Origin: Neonectria sp. B-13
Lineage: Eukaryota > Ascomycota > Sordariomycetes > Hypocreales > Nectriaceae
Assembly: GCA_002682825.1 (NCBI GenBank)
Contig: NOKP01000002.1
Location: 1,679,132-1,743,131, forward strand
Direction: 5' to 3'
Length of the DNA: 64,000 nucleotides
Both the position numbers and the translations under genes were made by a program. Positions 23,289 through 35,277 of this stretch are shown piece after piece; position 1 is the stretch's first letter; the number at the start of each line of letters is the position of its first letter. The notes under the pieces were generated by a model. That model was not told the origin of the DNA. It saw only the letters and a program-made list of their open reading frames with translations, and searched no databases.

Positions 23289-24553
23289 TCATTCCTCAAG
23301 TAAGTCAAACCACTCCGGAATCTCCTTAATGAGACTCCACATGTGCTTCTCCAGCCTGACCGCACACTTGGAGTATACCGTCGTTGTGTCATTATACTGC
23401 CGACAATTACTGAAAATCAATTTCAGATCGCCGACAAGGTCTTTCGGCGCGGTATAAAGATCGCGCTCCAATTTCTCTTCCATAGTCGACAGATCCATTG
23501 GCGATGTAATGAAATTGTAATAATCATGGACTTCGTCTTTGTTGACTGGATGAAGGAAGGGCCATGCTTGTTTGTGGTTTTGGATTTGATACAGAAAACG
23601 TCGAAGTTCGGTGAAGTGAGGTCCGTGGCGTGGTTGTCTTGCTAACTCGTCCATGCCTGGAGACCAGCCAGTTGCCCGAATGGCAGGAGTAGAGAGTGGA
23701 TCTATTGGAGTGACAACGCCGTTGGCCCATTGCTGAGGCGGTTGATGGACGATGTGGCTTTTGCTCAAGAAACGAATCTTTGCTAGTATGATTTCCTTCT
23801 GCTTCAGAAGCATGCGGCCAACTTCGAGATATCGTATTCGGGGAAGCATGGAACATTGCATGATTGTCCCTCCTTCGTAATCCTTGATATACCCCGACCA
23901 GACAGTCTTGTCCAGAGTGATCTCTTTGGTAAAGCCTTGCTTTTGAAAATACCCAGTAGCATAATTATCGGCGTAGGTTAGGAAATGCATCACTGGGGAT
24001 GTGGCTTTGACATAATCCTTCAAATGGGCCATGAGATGCGCTCCGTATCCTTTCACCTGCTGATCAGATGAGACGGCGCAGAAAACGATTTCAGCGAACT
24101 TGCGGTTTCGGAATTCTCGGTATGATATTCCACCAATGACCTCCAGAGGCCTTTTGACGATGGCGATGGACATATGAGTGCGATCGTAGACGAGGCGTGC
24201 GATGTAATCTTTGGGCATTTTCGGAAGTTGCTTCTGAAACAAGCATTTGAGCCCTGTAAGGACAATCAAACTCTCTCTGGTGCCATCATTGTTGACAACT
24301 CGGAATTCGATCTCGCCATTCCGCTCTTCTAAAACTGACGGCTTTCGAACAGTTAGAACGTTCCAGGCATTTCATGGGACTAGTGTACCTTGTCTGGGAA
24401 CGGAACCCTCCAGGTTATAGCTGGAGGTTGAACACCATGAAAGGTTTTGGTTCTTTTAGTACCAGAGGCGTTTAATTCTTCAGACGCCGTGCGCTTTGCG
24501 ACGAAATCTTGCCCGCGGTCGGCTGGAAATGATTGCGAAGCTGCTTTGTCCAT
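23289..24553 (-). CDS. GCN5: GCN5-type histone acetyltransferase with bromodomain (divergent copy)
   Basis: Exons 24553-24389 and 24341-23289, separated by a 47-nt intron with a CTAAC branch point, give 405 residues. After a short 55-residue N-terminal exon ending WRVPFPDK, exon 2 opens [20 protein letters not shown], the standard entry to the Gcn5 catalytic domain. The GNAT core has [20 protein letters not shown] with the catalytic Glu and the acetyl-CoA loop QVKGYGAHL. The C-terminal bromodomain has [19 protein letters not shown] and the acetyl-lysine asparagine in CRQYND. Gcn5 acetylates histone H3 within SAGA/ADA. Substitutions in normally invariant segments (for example the bromodomain and its linker) and an AT-richer base composition suggest a second, faster-evolving copy, but the main copy is not in this window. 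Confidence 0.9.
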
Positions 24554-24852
24554 CTGTGTTGAATGCCGGCGAACCCGGACTTTCGATAGGTAATATTCAA
24601 ACTAGTGCATATTGACATCGGGCTCTCTGGAATTATCGCAGTCCTTACCCTTGAATGATGAAAATGTTGAGTTTGGTTGTAAAGTGTTGTTGGAAGAGGG
24701 GTGTCGGCGGTTACATAGGCCGACAATGCCGACCCACACCTGATTTGTGAGGCCACAAGGATGCAGAGGCATCCCTAAATGGACATGTTGTGCCTGAATA
24801 CACACATGTCCAGAAGCTCACGAACAACTTCTTTCAAAAATTCTCAGTCTGA

Positions 24853-25018
24853 ATCGGCATCTCAAACCCTGGGTGTTTTTCAAGCCCGTACCATGACGTA
24901 GGGGTATTGCCCAACGGGCAGGAAAGCACACGCCAGTAGCCCCTACTTGCACGATCGGGACGCTCGACGACTGGGCGTTTTGTTTTCGCATTTCAGAAGC
25001 CCATATGCGGCTGTTCGG
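24853..25018. repeat. Dispersed repeat, copy A
   Basis: This copy shares long blocks with copy B about 680 bases to the right: CCATGACGTAGGGG, GCCCAACGG, GCACGATCGG, ACGCTCGACGAC, TGTTTTCGCATT and AGAAGCCCAT occur in the same order and orientation. Differences are mostly single-base changes and small indels. Confidence 0.8.
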
Positions 25019-25535
25019 CTATTATACGGCGTGCTAAGGAACGCACGCTTCCTGGGCCGGGCTTTTCAGTAGAGTAACCTGTGCAGTTTTCTTCATTAAT
25101 CGCAGGGGTTTGTGTTCCTTCTAGCTAATTATGGCAAAGGATATTTAGGTGATTTGGGAATTCTTGAGCGGGAAGATGCAAGGCGGCTGAACAGAAAGCG
25201 TCCAACCTTAGTACTGCTTAGGGGACTGACCACGACGTCGGACATGTTTAAAGACATTACCATCAACCAGGGCCCATGTATATGTATACGATGACCATCA
25301 TGGCCCTAAATCCAATCCCCGCCAGTGCTGATTCCCCGCTTGCCACCGGTGCTACCAGGGACTTGGGGCCACGGGCCGTTCCAAGGACCTTCTGGAACAT
25401 CTGCGGTGAGATTGGCGATACCCGAAGCACTCCTCCCGAGAGAAACCCCTCAGTCTAGAAGCTTACGAAGAATTTCGTATAGAAAACCTAGTCTAAACGC
25501 CCGAGACATCCTTCCGCAACCTGCCAAGATGGCTA

Positions 25536-25696
25536 AACCGGCACCTCCAACCCCCAGTGCTTTTCCCGCACCATGACGTAGGGGCCTCGCCCAACGGCCA
25601 AGAAAGCAGCTCTAATTATGCACGATCGGCCGACGCTCGACGACCGGGCGTTCTGTTTTCGCATTCTAGAAGCCCATACGTATGTGGCTGTAGGGC
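25536..25696. repeat. Dispersed repeat, copy B
   Basis: Same block order as copy A at 24853-25018. Copies differ by many C/T and G/A changes plus a few short indels. No coding potential, terminal inverted repeat or target duplication is evident at its ends by eye. Confidence 0.8.
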
Positions 25697-26074
25697 CATT
25701 TGCGCATTAACTCAAAACCCCTAGCCTAAATCAAATGCCAAGCTAGACAAGCCGGCAAGCCCGCAATATGCCCGTCGACTTTATTCCCGACCGACTCTTC
25801 GGCCTTCGCGGCTTTGCGTGTAGTCGCGACTTGTTTTGGTTTCTTTTCTGTGGCGCTTGGCTGACCGATGTTAACTCCGGCATGACATGGTTATCGTCCC
25901 AGCCAGGTTCGGCAGTGCGGGAAATCGGCGCTGGTTCGGCGAGCGCAACGCTGTTGACGTATGTGGTGTTCTGATGCAGATGCCGTGTAACCGCGGGGTT
26001 GCTGCCGTTTGAAGGCTTCAGCGTAGGGCTCGGCCTGAGGGGATCGCATGATTTGAAGCCAAGTATTGGACATG

Positions 26075-26082
26075 TATATAAG
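26075..26082 (+). promoter_or_regulatory. TATA box of the OYE gene
   Basis: TATATAAG lies 147 nt upstream of the ATG at 26229, a usual spacing for a fungal TATA-type promoter, which often marks inducible genes. Confidence 0.6.
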
Positions 26083-26228
26083 GCCTCCTCCCTTTTTACA
26101 TGTGAAGAAGGAACCATTGAGACTTCACACCCAATAAATACCATAACTTTGCAGTACGAAAGCCTTCACAGCCAACATCGATAATCCAACCGTCGACACT
26201 ACCATCGTCACTCTCCTCCTAGCCCACC

Positions 26229-27701
<1,473 letters not shown>

Positions 27702-27815
27702 ACTTTACCCGTACCCAGTCAATAATGAGCTCGAGGAACAGTACCCCGGGAAAGATATCAGCTTTGAATTCAAACGCGTGTAAATATCCTAAATTAGTGC
27801 GGCCTATCCCGCCGC

Positions 27816-29896
27816 TTAGATATCAATAGACAAAAATCCATCATCCCCGTTCACGTTGAAGAAGACAGCATCGATCTCCGTGTCCGAAAAGTCCAAGCTA
27901 ATCGCTTCGGCCGAGGTCACCTCTCCTAGAGCCTGTTTCCTAAGACTCTCATCATATACCTCAATCCCGTACACCCCCCCACAAGGCATGCCTACCAACT
28001 TGTGTAGTTCCGCCCCTCCGACCACTGGCCTCGACGTGTGCGTGCGTTTGGTGTACGCGCGACCGTCGTGTTTCTGACCAAGGTGCTGAGCCATGGCATG
28101 GTCACACAGCGTCTCAATCGAGTGCCATGCTGGGACCTTTGCCATGGATGTATTGTCGTTGTTATACCGCCGGAACGCAGCGTCAACTTGCTCCCACGCT
28201 CTGTCTGTGTCTCGGTGGTCTGGAAGGCGAGCGAGACCAGAGAGAAGACCGGCAATGACATGAAGAGGCATTGGCCATCGAAAGGCCCACTGCCAGTGGT
28301 ACTCTGTCGCATCCTTTTCTCCTTGCGAGAATTCCTCTAGGCAGGCGAGGCACTCGTCGTAAAGCCTATAAACATGAGCACTCAAGGTTGGCCAACTTCA
28401 AGAGAGAACTTACCGGGCCTGTAATTGCTCAAATGCATGGCAATGAAGCTTGGGTCTTGACGGCGATGCATGCAAGTATAGTACCGAAACAGTCAACGAC
28501 TTGATCATAGCGCTGTACCATTTCGTAATCACATTGTGCATAGGATCCGAGCCGTCGAATTGGTGGAAGAACTTGAGGTGAACATATTTTGTTGTCTCTT
28601 CGATGATCGCCACCAGATCAGAACAATTCGCCGCAGTCTTTCGAGCTTCTGAGACGTTGTGGCTCGCCCTGCAGATCTCTCTCCTGATTAAGGCTGGGGC
28701 CGCATCGCTGAACCCTTCGCGATCTCGAGGTCCAGGGTCGCCACGGGCGCACCTAGTTTTCCACTCAACATCGTTGACATTCATGGAACGCTGGACGTCG
28801 CTCAGAGACATCAAGACTGATTCAGACCCGTCTGCATTGCATGACTGTGCATCTAAAGCGGCAAGATGTCCCCACATCCGCCGTCTCATCTCAACGCACC
28901 AAGTTGTATAGCCATAATAAGCTGGGTCTCGGTGCATGCCGATACGCCTAGCAATGCTGCTGGCAACCCCAAGAAGAGTTGAACCTGCTTCGCAGTTGCC
29001 AGTATGAAACTGACAAGTCTGGAGTCTGTCAGCGATGGTTCAATTGATGGGCTGGTATAACTCACGATGTAATACAAGAGAGCATTGAACAACACCGTAC
29101 TTCGGCTCCTCATGATATTCGCCTGATCAAAGGCAATCTCCGTCGCCCTCTGGAGGTGACTGGTCAGGTCGGATTTTGTGAGACCCAGCTTTTCCTGGAT
29201 TAAAGTCGCTGGAAGCACAGATGCAGTGAGATATTGCGTCGCGAACATGAGCGACTCGACCTCTCGCCCGTAGGCACACGTCCCCTGACGGAATTCGCCA
29301 ACCAGCTGCCAGAAATAACCCTGATGGTTGATCCGGATAAACGGTTCAACAGACTCGAAAAACATGCCGATCATCGCATCCTCCTTGTAGACAGGAAGGT
29401 GAAAATGAGACAAATCCTTGGGTGGCGGGTGTGAGAGAGACAGAGCCCACACTGGTCTTTCCTCAGCGTCGTCTTCAGAACACATGTTCAGAAGGTGTTG
29501 AGGCGAATAGCCTAGATGATCAAGATTCATCCAGGAATCCGGTCCCATGTGGTAAGAGTTGACGGCGCCGAAGACTTGGTTGCCCGCATCGGTGGGGACA
29601 TCCATGTAGTCGTCGAAGCTGCTAAACGGGCTGTTTGCAGAAGAGGAGTTTGTTCGATTGTGATGTGTTCCATGATTTGATAGCGAAAAGGCCGTCAGAT
29701 CTTCCACCATGCGCTCGAGCCGCTCCACTCGGTCCTGGAGCACCTGCTGGCTCACGACAGACTCTCGTGGGGCTTCATAGACGCAAGAGACTCTGTGGCG
29801 GATACAGTTGTTGCAGGGTTGGGCCTTGTCACACCGGACCTTGCGACGGCGGCAGGCGCTGCACGGCTTGTTGAAGTTGATCACATCGCTAGACAT
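27816..29896 (-). CDS. Zn2Cys6 transcription factor with fungal-specific MHR domain
   Basis: Exons 29896-29066, 29018-28414 and 28365-27816 give 661 residues. Residues 12-38 form a perfect binuclear zinc cluster (C-x2-C-x6-C-x5-C-x2-C-x6-C) with the basic RRRKVRC loop, followed by a short coiled-coil linker (VLQDRVERLERMVEDL) that mediates dimerisation. The middle contains the fungal-specific domain (FFESVEPFIRINHQGYFW; GVASSIARRIGMHRD; VEMRRRMWGHLAALDAQ). The C-terminus is acidic and hydrophobic (SLDFSDTEIDAVFF), like an activation region. It probably controls nearby or unlinked metabolic genes; the convergent OYE gene is a candidate only by position. Confidence 0.93.
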
Positions 29897-31566
29897 CTTG
29901 CCAGTTTACAGGTGACAATCGAGAGACGATTTGGTACCATTTCTGACCAGCACCTGAGGTGCGGAGTTGGTGTATGACATGATCTTATGTACCTGAGTCT
30001 GTCTGCAAGTCCATCTGCGAACACGGATTACTTAATTATCACGAAGCCACACTTGGATGTGTGGATCTTGGTAGAGGGCGTGCCTCTTGGTCGGAGATAG
30101 TGGCTGGCCTGCAGAAGCGTCGATTTGGTCAGCAAGCCCCCGTCTGTCTAATGGCCTTTCAAAGCCAACTAAGCCAAGAATGCGACGCCATCTGGCACCC
30201 CGGCTGCTGTCAATCAAGGCCGTTGTCTCGCACGTGTAGAGCTCCTCCACCTTGGTCGCTTCTAGACCAGTGCGTGGGGGAGGTGCAAACTTGGGCTAGG
30301 GCTCTCTCCCTCAGCTCATGTAGTCAGAGCTGTGCGACCGAGAGCCTTCATCCTGAAATCCCCGCTGGCTGGACCCTGGGGACGCCTGTTGCTTATGAAA
30401 GTTCGACAAACATGGCTATTGCGAGGCTAATGCGAACAAGCTCCAGGCTAGCGAAGCACAGTCCCCCAACAGCCGTTGTGATATCTCCCAAGGCTCGGGT
30501 GAAGACTGAGGTTGATGAGTTTTCGTACGACGATGCAGTCAGGCAGCAGTAATCCGGATGTTGCATGGCCTTTGCATAGACGCGGTGGCTTCTGCATGTT
30601 CGACGAATGATACTACTGGATGCCGACATTCACCTCATTTGCTCGTAACGAACGTCCGTCGTCGAGGCAGAGCCAGAGCGAGCCCCTGGCCATGTTCTGA
30701 TAGGGACGAGGCATGACACAATTGGCTTGATCCTCGAGCGGCCGCCGGCTGAAGTAGTAGGAGGAAACCTTACTGGTGGAAAGGGCGCTGGTGTGGAATG
30801 GGATATCTCGCTGCCGATCGCCACCCCCTCAATTGCCCATGTGTAGAGTTGTACACCATTCCGCTCGACGCCATGCAGTTGGCGGGGGTCTATGCGAGAG
30901 CTTCGGATCCGATGGTTCAAGCGTAACTTTGTGGACGCGAGAGGGGAAAAGGTTGGGTAGTCAGCAGCCGGTGTTACCGAGATGCAGCACAGGAGAGCGA
31001 GTTTGGTGTAGCGCTGGCCGTTGTGCATACCTGGCTGGGGGTTTTGGTTGGATCCCAGGCTAGTCGGCCCGTAAATATGGCAATCAGGCACTGGGGTGCC
31101 ATGTCACTGTCCGCCCAAGTCCCTGTGAGTTGGGACGAAGACATCATATCACATTTTTCGATTGCTGAGATGCCGCTGGCAAGGGGAGTATCATGGCCCA
31201 GATCGTATCGGGGTAGGGGAACAACATGCTTTATCTCAGACTCAAACTGTCTATCAGGCTGTGCGCAATGGAGTGTTTGCGCTGCCTGGGCTAACACGAG
31301 GAGGAGCTCTCGTCATCGTCCGCAGATGCGAAGCGACCACACTTAGTCCACAGCGGCCGTCGCACAGAGTATGCAATTCGCTGGCTTGGCGAGCCACCAT
31401 GCATCCTCATTTTGATGAAAAAGTAATCAATGCCATTGCCGACTTGCATCTGATACGACCCGTTCGCCAGTTGCGTAGACACGTCATGCCTCATCATTTG
31501 AACCTGGAGAACCAGTCTCCTCCCGCGTCTGCTGTGCTTCATAATTCGTCCATTTCCGAAAACTAA
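29897..31566. other. 1.7-kb intergenic region
   Basis: This is the promoter side of the Zn2Cys6 gene (left) and the 3' side of the exonuclease gene (right). The open frames present (for example 30061-30552 plus, 30630-31091 minus) show no family resemblance and no splice-linked extension. I see no RNA gene. Confidence 0.5.
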
Positions 31567-33230
31567 TCACTTTGCGTCAACTCGTCGCATTGCCCGCATC
31601 TTTTGCTGAGCTTTCCGTACACGCTCTTCGTCCAAGCCCTGGCGCCACGAGCAGTCCGAGACAAATTCACATGTCTGGCACTTGAACGCCTCTTCAATGT
31701 CCACGCCTCTCGCCTTTCGTTCCCCGCGCCACCATGTCATGTACTTGGACAAGTAGGCGTCCAGTGCCTGGCGAGATACTGGGAAGTCGTGCACGTCGAT
31801 TTCTCGGCCATCGCTGCGATGAAGGTACTGGACTCGAAGCATGTGCCCCAGGGAATTCTCCCCGTGAGGAAAGGCAGCGGCCAACTCTTGCTTCACGAAT
31901 GGGAGCAATTCTCTCAAGGTTCGGTACTTAAGTAAGTCAGGCTCTGCCGAGCATGCACTTCTCTGAGACTCTGAAGGCGCGCTCCCGTGCTTGAACCCAG
32001 TAGGAAGGAGCTCTATCGCTGAGCTTGAAGGGGCGTCCACAAATACTTCGTCGTGCAAGCCTCCGATTTGTGCCATGAACGTGTCAGAGAACGGGTCGTC
32101 AGGGTCTAGGCCGTACCGTCTAAAGACTTTTAGAAAATCCAACTCTGCGGCAGCCATGGCTGATAAAAATCGATGGTAGAGAAGAAGCTGAATCTTTGCA
32201 GGTCGGAGTTGGGCGTTGGACACAGGAGCCAGAGACCCGCGAGTTTTGACGTCGGCAAGATATATTTTAGGCCCTGGATGGCTTGCCTTTTCCGACTGAG
32301 AAGGCGGAAAGTAGTCAGTTAAAGATGACTGGCGATCTTTTCCTTGCGACTCTTGGCTTGAAAGCTCCTCCTCAAATTCGGGATTCGGGTTCTCGTAGCT
32401 GACGCTGTCGATGATGCCATTAACAAGGTTGTCGTCAATCATTCCCCAAACCTCCAGCTCCCGCGTGAGGCCTGTCTCCCGCAAGGTCCTCAATCCTTGG
32501 ACCAGGTTCCAGAGCTTCAACCCAAACCCATCCTCCTTGCTCAATATATCGATCTTCACCGTGGTGTGGACTTCATCCTCAAGCTTTTGGTGAACCTTGG
32601 AACCTTGGCGCATTGCTTGAGTCCTGGTTCTCCGGCCACCGGGCAGCCGTGTCAGCGTGTACCAATACTGCAGCTCGCACCACGCTCCTGCATTGAGGTC
32701 GGAGACGGTCAATGGCTTTCTTGGGTACGATCGGAATCTTTGCAGAGGGGAGCGGCGATCGTCAAATGAGTCATCGTCGAAAATGTCGCACGCTGGCTTG
32801 TCTTGCACAGGGCGGCGCGCATCAGCCTCGAGCATCGACAAAGCCCCCTTCACTAAACGCTTCGGGTCAGTTAGTCTGAGGAAGTCATTTCGCAAGACTG
32901 ACACATACGATCCGGGTAGTAAACGTCCTTGCCAGGCGGGGCAGTTGAGGCGGGAGGCAGCTGTGGCACATTGGCAGTGGCCTGCCTAGGGTATGTTGCC
33001 CCGTTGCCTACCATACCAAACCCCGAACGGCTTTTATGCTCTTCTGTGACATCTTGTTTGATCAAGTGGTCGGTTCTCCCTGGAACTGAGTCTATAACGG
33101 CCAGCTTCACATCTGGAGGCGGCGGTGGCAGGCGCGGGGTTGTGGGGTTGATGGAGGCTAACTGGACGAGCAAGTCCTCCTCCTCGACGGAGAAGTCATA
33201 GCCAAATTCGCTATCGCTGTCCGGAGTCAT
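31567..33230 (-). CDS. EXO5: Exonuclease V (EXO5/DEM1 family), 4Fe-4S single-strand DNA exonuclease
   Basis: Exons 33230-32909 and 32852-31567 with a 56-nt intron give 535 residues; the junction reads VYYPD-L-KGALSMLEAD. The PD-(D/E)XK nuclease core has LNAGAWCELQYWYTLTRLPGG, GSKVHQKLE, the metal-binding YLADVKTR and QLLLYHRFL. The iron-sulfur cysteines are the one in GAWCE and the trio in CQTCEFVSDC near the C-terminus, as in the family. Exo5 degrades single-stranded DNA; the yeast protein works in mitochondria, the human one in nuclear repair. This N-terminus is acidic (MTPDSDSEFGYDFSVEEEDLL), which argues against a mitochondrial presequence and for a nuclear role. Confidence 0.92.
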
Positions 33231-34149
33231 GACAGCAATGGCCAGCAAGACGGTGATTCATGGCGATGTAGGAGTGGCGCTTGGGCGGAGGCGGTATCCA
33301 GCGTGTCTGGAGGTTGCGACGGGAATGACGCGCGCGAGCGAGTCGCGGAGTCACGTGCAAGGCATTTCCACACTCTCGGTACCTATCTAATCTAGGCACC
33401 GACCGTCTTTTCATGCAATGGATGCCTCCAACAGGCACCGAAATTTGGGACGCCTTAGTAATTCCCAAAATAGGACTCGAGATTAACAAGCAAACGTCAC
33501 GAAACCGAAACAAGTAAGAGACAACGGCACTTGGCTGCAGGGCTGAATTGTGTCAAATTTCCCCTGTCTCGCCGAATGAGTGACCTTGAAGGGGATTCAA
33601 TCGTGCTGACTGCTGAACACGGACTCCAAACTGGGCGTCTCGGCGCATGCAGCGCAGTCCTAGCCCGGTTCATCAGGCCAGGCATGGACGAATCCGGCAG
33701 CCTCCCAGGATGCTCAAACTTCAAATATCAGACGGACCTTGCAGATACTCGGTCAGCGGACAGATAGGACTCGGCCAGATTGCTTCCCTGGAGGACTCAC
33801 ACGACACGGACTTGACAGCGAAAATGCCTTGCTGACCACTACCAGCGCCTCTCTAGTAGCGTAGCTCCCCTGAAACTCGCTAGGACTGCACCGCAAGGTG
33901 GCTTGGTTGCCTGACCTGCGACCACGCTGGTCGCTTCGTATCCTAGGTACCTAGCTTGCTAGTCTGCCATCTCTGCCACCACGGGTCCTTCCAAGGCAGC
34001 AACCGAATACAAAGCTTCCCTCGAGTCTCCCGAGATTCAGAATCCAATCCAACATTGATCCATCCTCAGCCGTCGCCGTCGCCATCGCCGTCACACCCTC
34101 CTCCGGAACCATTCCGCTCAGAACGCTACGGCCCGCCGTTACGCTCCCG
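33231..34149. other. Divergent promoter region between EXO5 and the F-box gene
   Basis: The 0.9-kb space serves two genes pointing away from each other. A 12-bp palindrome CTAGGTACCTAG lies at 33943-33954, about 200 bp before the F-box ATG. No coding sequence recognised. Confidence 0.6.
33943..33954. repeat. 12-bp palindrome CTAGGTACCTAG
   Basis: Self-complementary sequence in the promoter of the F-box gene, related to the GTACCTGG and TACTTAGG motifs elsewhere in the window. Confidence 0.6.
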
Positions 34150-34757
34150 ATGACGACCTTCCTCCGCTCTCGCCCCACCTCCGGCCCCGGCGCCGTGGGC
34201 AAACCCGGAGCCATCTCGGCCCTCAGCACAATCGAGGAAGAGTCCCCCCTCACTTTCATGTCTCTGCCGACCGAGATCCACCTCGTCATATCCAAGATGC
34301 TCATCTACCCGGACGCTCTATCTCTGAAACACACCAATGCCCACTTGTACTCCCTCGTCGACACGGGCATCAACCTCAAGGTCGAATGGCTCATGGAACG
34401 CCGAAGTCTCCATCTCGAATGCCCCAATGACCGGCGATGTGATCTGGGAAGTGACCTCCGCTTCTGTCGGGGTAGTGTTCCGTAAGTCCATCGAACGACT
34501 GTTACTCATGGACAGCCAGACTAATAATTGATAACAGACTACTGATGCAACGCCGTCGAGAGCACATCGAGTGTGAGTCTCGGCCAGGTCTCGGCTGTCT
34601 CGTTTACGGCACGAGAACATGTTCGCATCGTTCTATGATCAGTCGACGAATACCTCGGTGGCTACAAGTAAAACTGACCATCGAACTATGGTGGATCTTG
34701 CTTGCATTGGTGCCCCTATTTTGCGGCTGGGTGTGGTTAGCAGAGTTGTGTCGATGA
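34150..34757 (+). CDS. Small F-box protein with C-terminal membrane helix
   Basis: Exons 34150-34481 and 34538-34757 give 183 residues. Residues about 37-80 resemble an F-box (SLPTEIHLVISKMLIYPDALSLKHTNAHLY), the part that binds Skp1 in SCF ubiquitin ligases. After it come a Cys/Arg-rich stretch (LECPNDRRC, RRRREHIEC, GCLVYGTRTC) and a hydrophobic C-terminal helix (WWILLALVPLFCGWVWLAEL), which could tether it to a membrane. This layout occurs in a group of short fungal F-box proteins of unknown target. Confidence 0.82.
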
Positions 34758-35277
34758 TGCGTCACCAGTCGCCGACGCTGCGGCACGACATGGTGTTAAA
34801 TACCTTGTACTAATAATCGGGCGTTAAATAAGGTGCAGGGGAAATCCGCGATTGGAAGAAATGTAATTCCAAAAGGCTGTATTTTTACGCAGGTGGGGAA
34901 CAGCATGGACTATGTCCTCGGCACGTATTCATGGTGTAGTTTTACACATTACCTAATTCACTGAATTGCTAAGTTTTGACTTTGCGGAACGATCAACATG
35001 ACCTGTAGAGCTAAGGATATTTCAATTTCAGTATAGATTTGGTTGTATAGGTGAAGGAAGTGCTAATTCCCCAACAAACGTTTGAGGACCAGTACGAATC
35101 AACCTGAACACAAACGAAAGGTAATGACAGAGACGCAGCTTGTGCAAGAGGGAGGTTAAAATCGGTCGATCAAGAAAGAAACGGGTTGGCGGGTTGAGAC
35201 GTGGTGCTCTCGATCCGCAATGGAAGTAAGTCCTAGGAATTCATCCTAAAACCCCTTCGGCCTCAGCTTCGCTCGAG
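34758..35277. other. Convergent 3' region, F-box gene and metal ATPase
   Basis: The F-box gene (plus) and the ATPase (minus) end here. AT-rich, no coding frame or RNA gene recognised. Confidence 0.6.

Larger units (their letters stand above)
24554..26228. other. Intergenic region with a duplicated ~165-bp element
   Basis: No gene recognised. Two diverged direct copies of one sequence lie at about 24853-25018 and 25536-25696. The last part is the promoter of the OYE gene, with a TATA box at 26075-26082. Confidence 0.6.
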
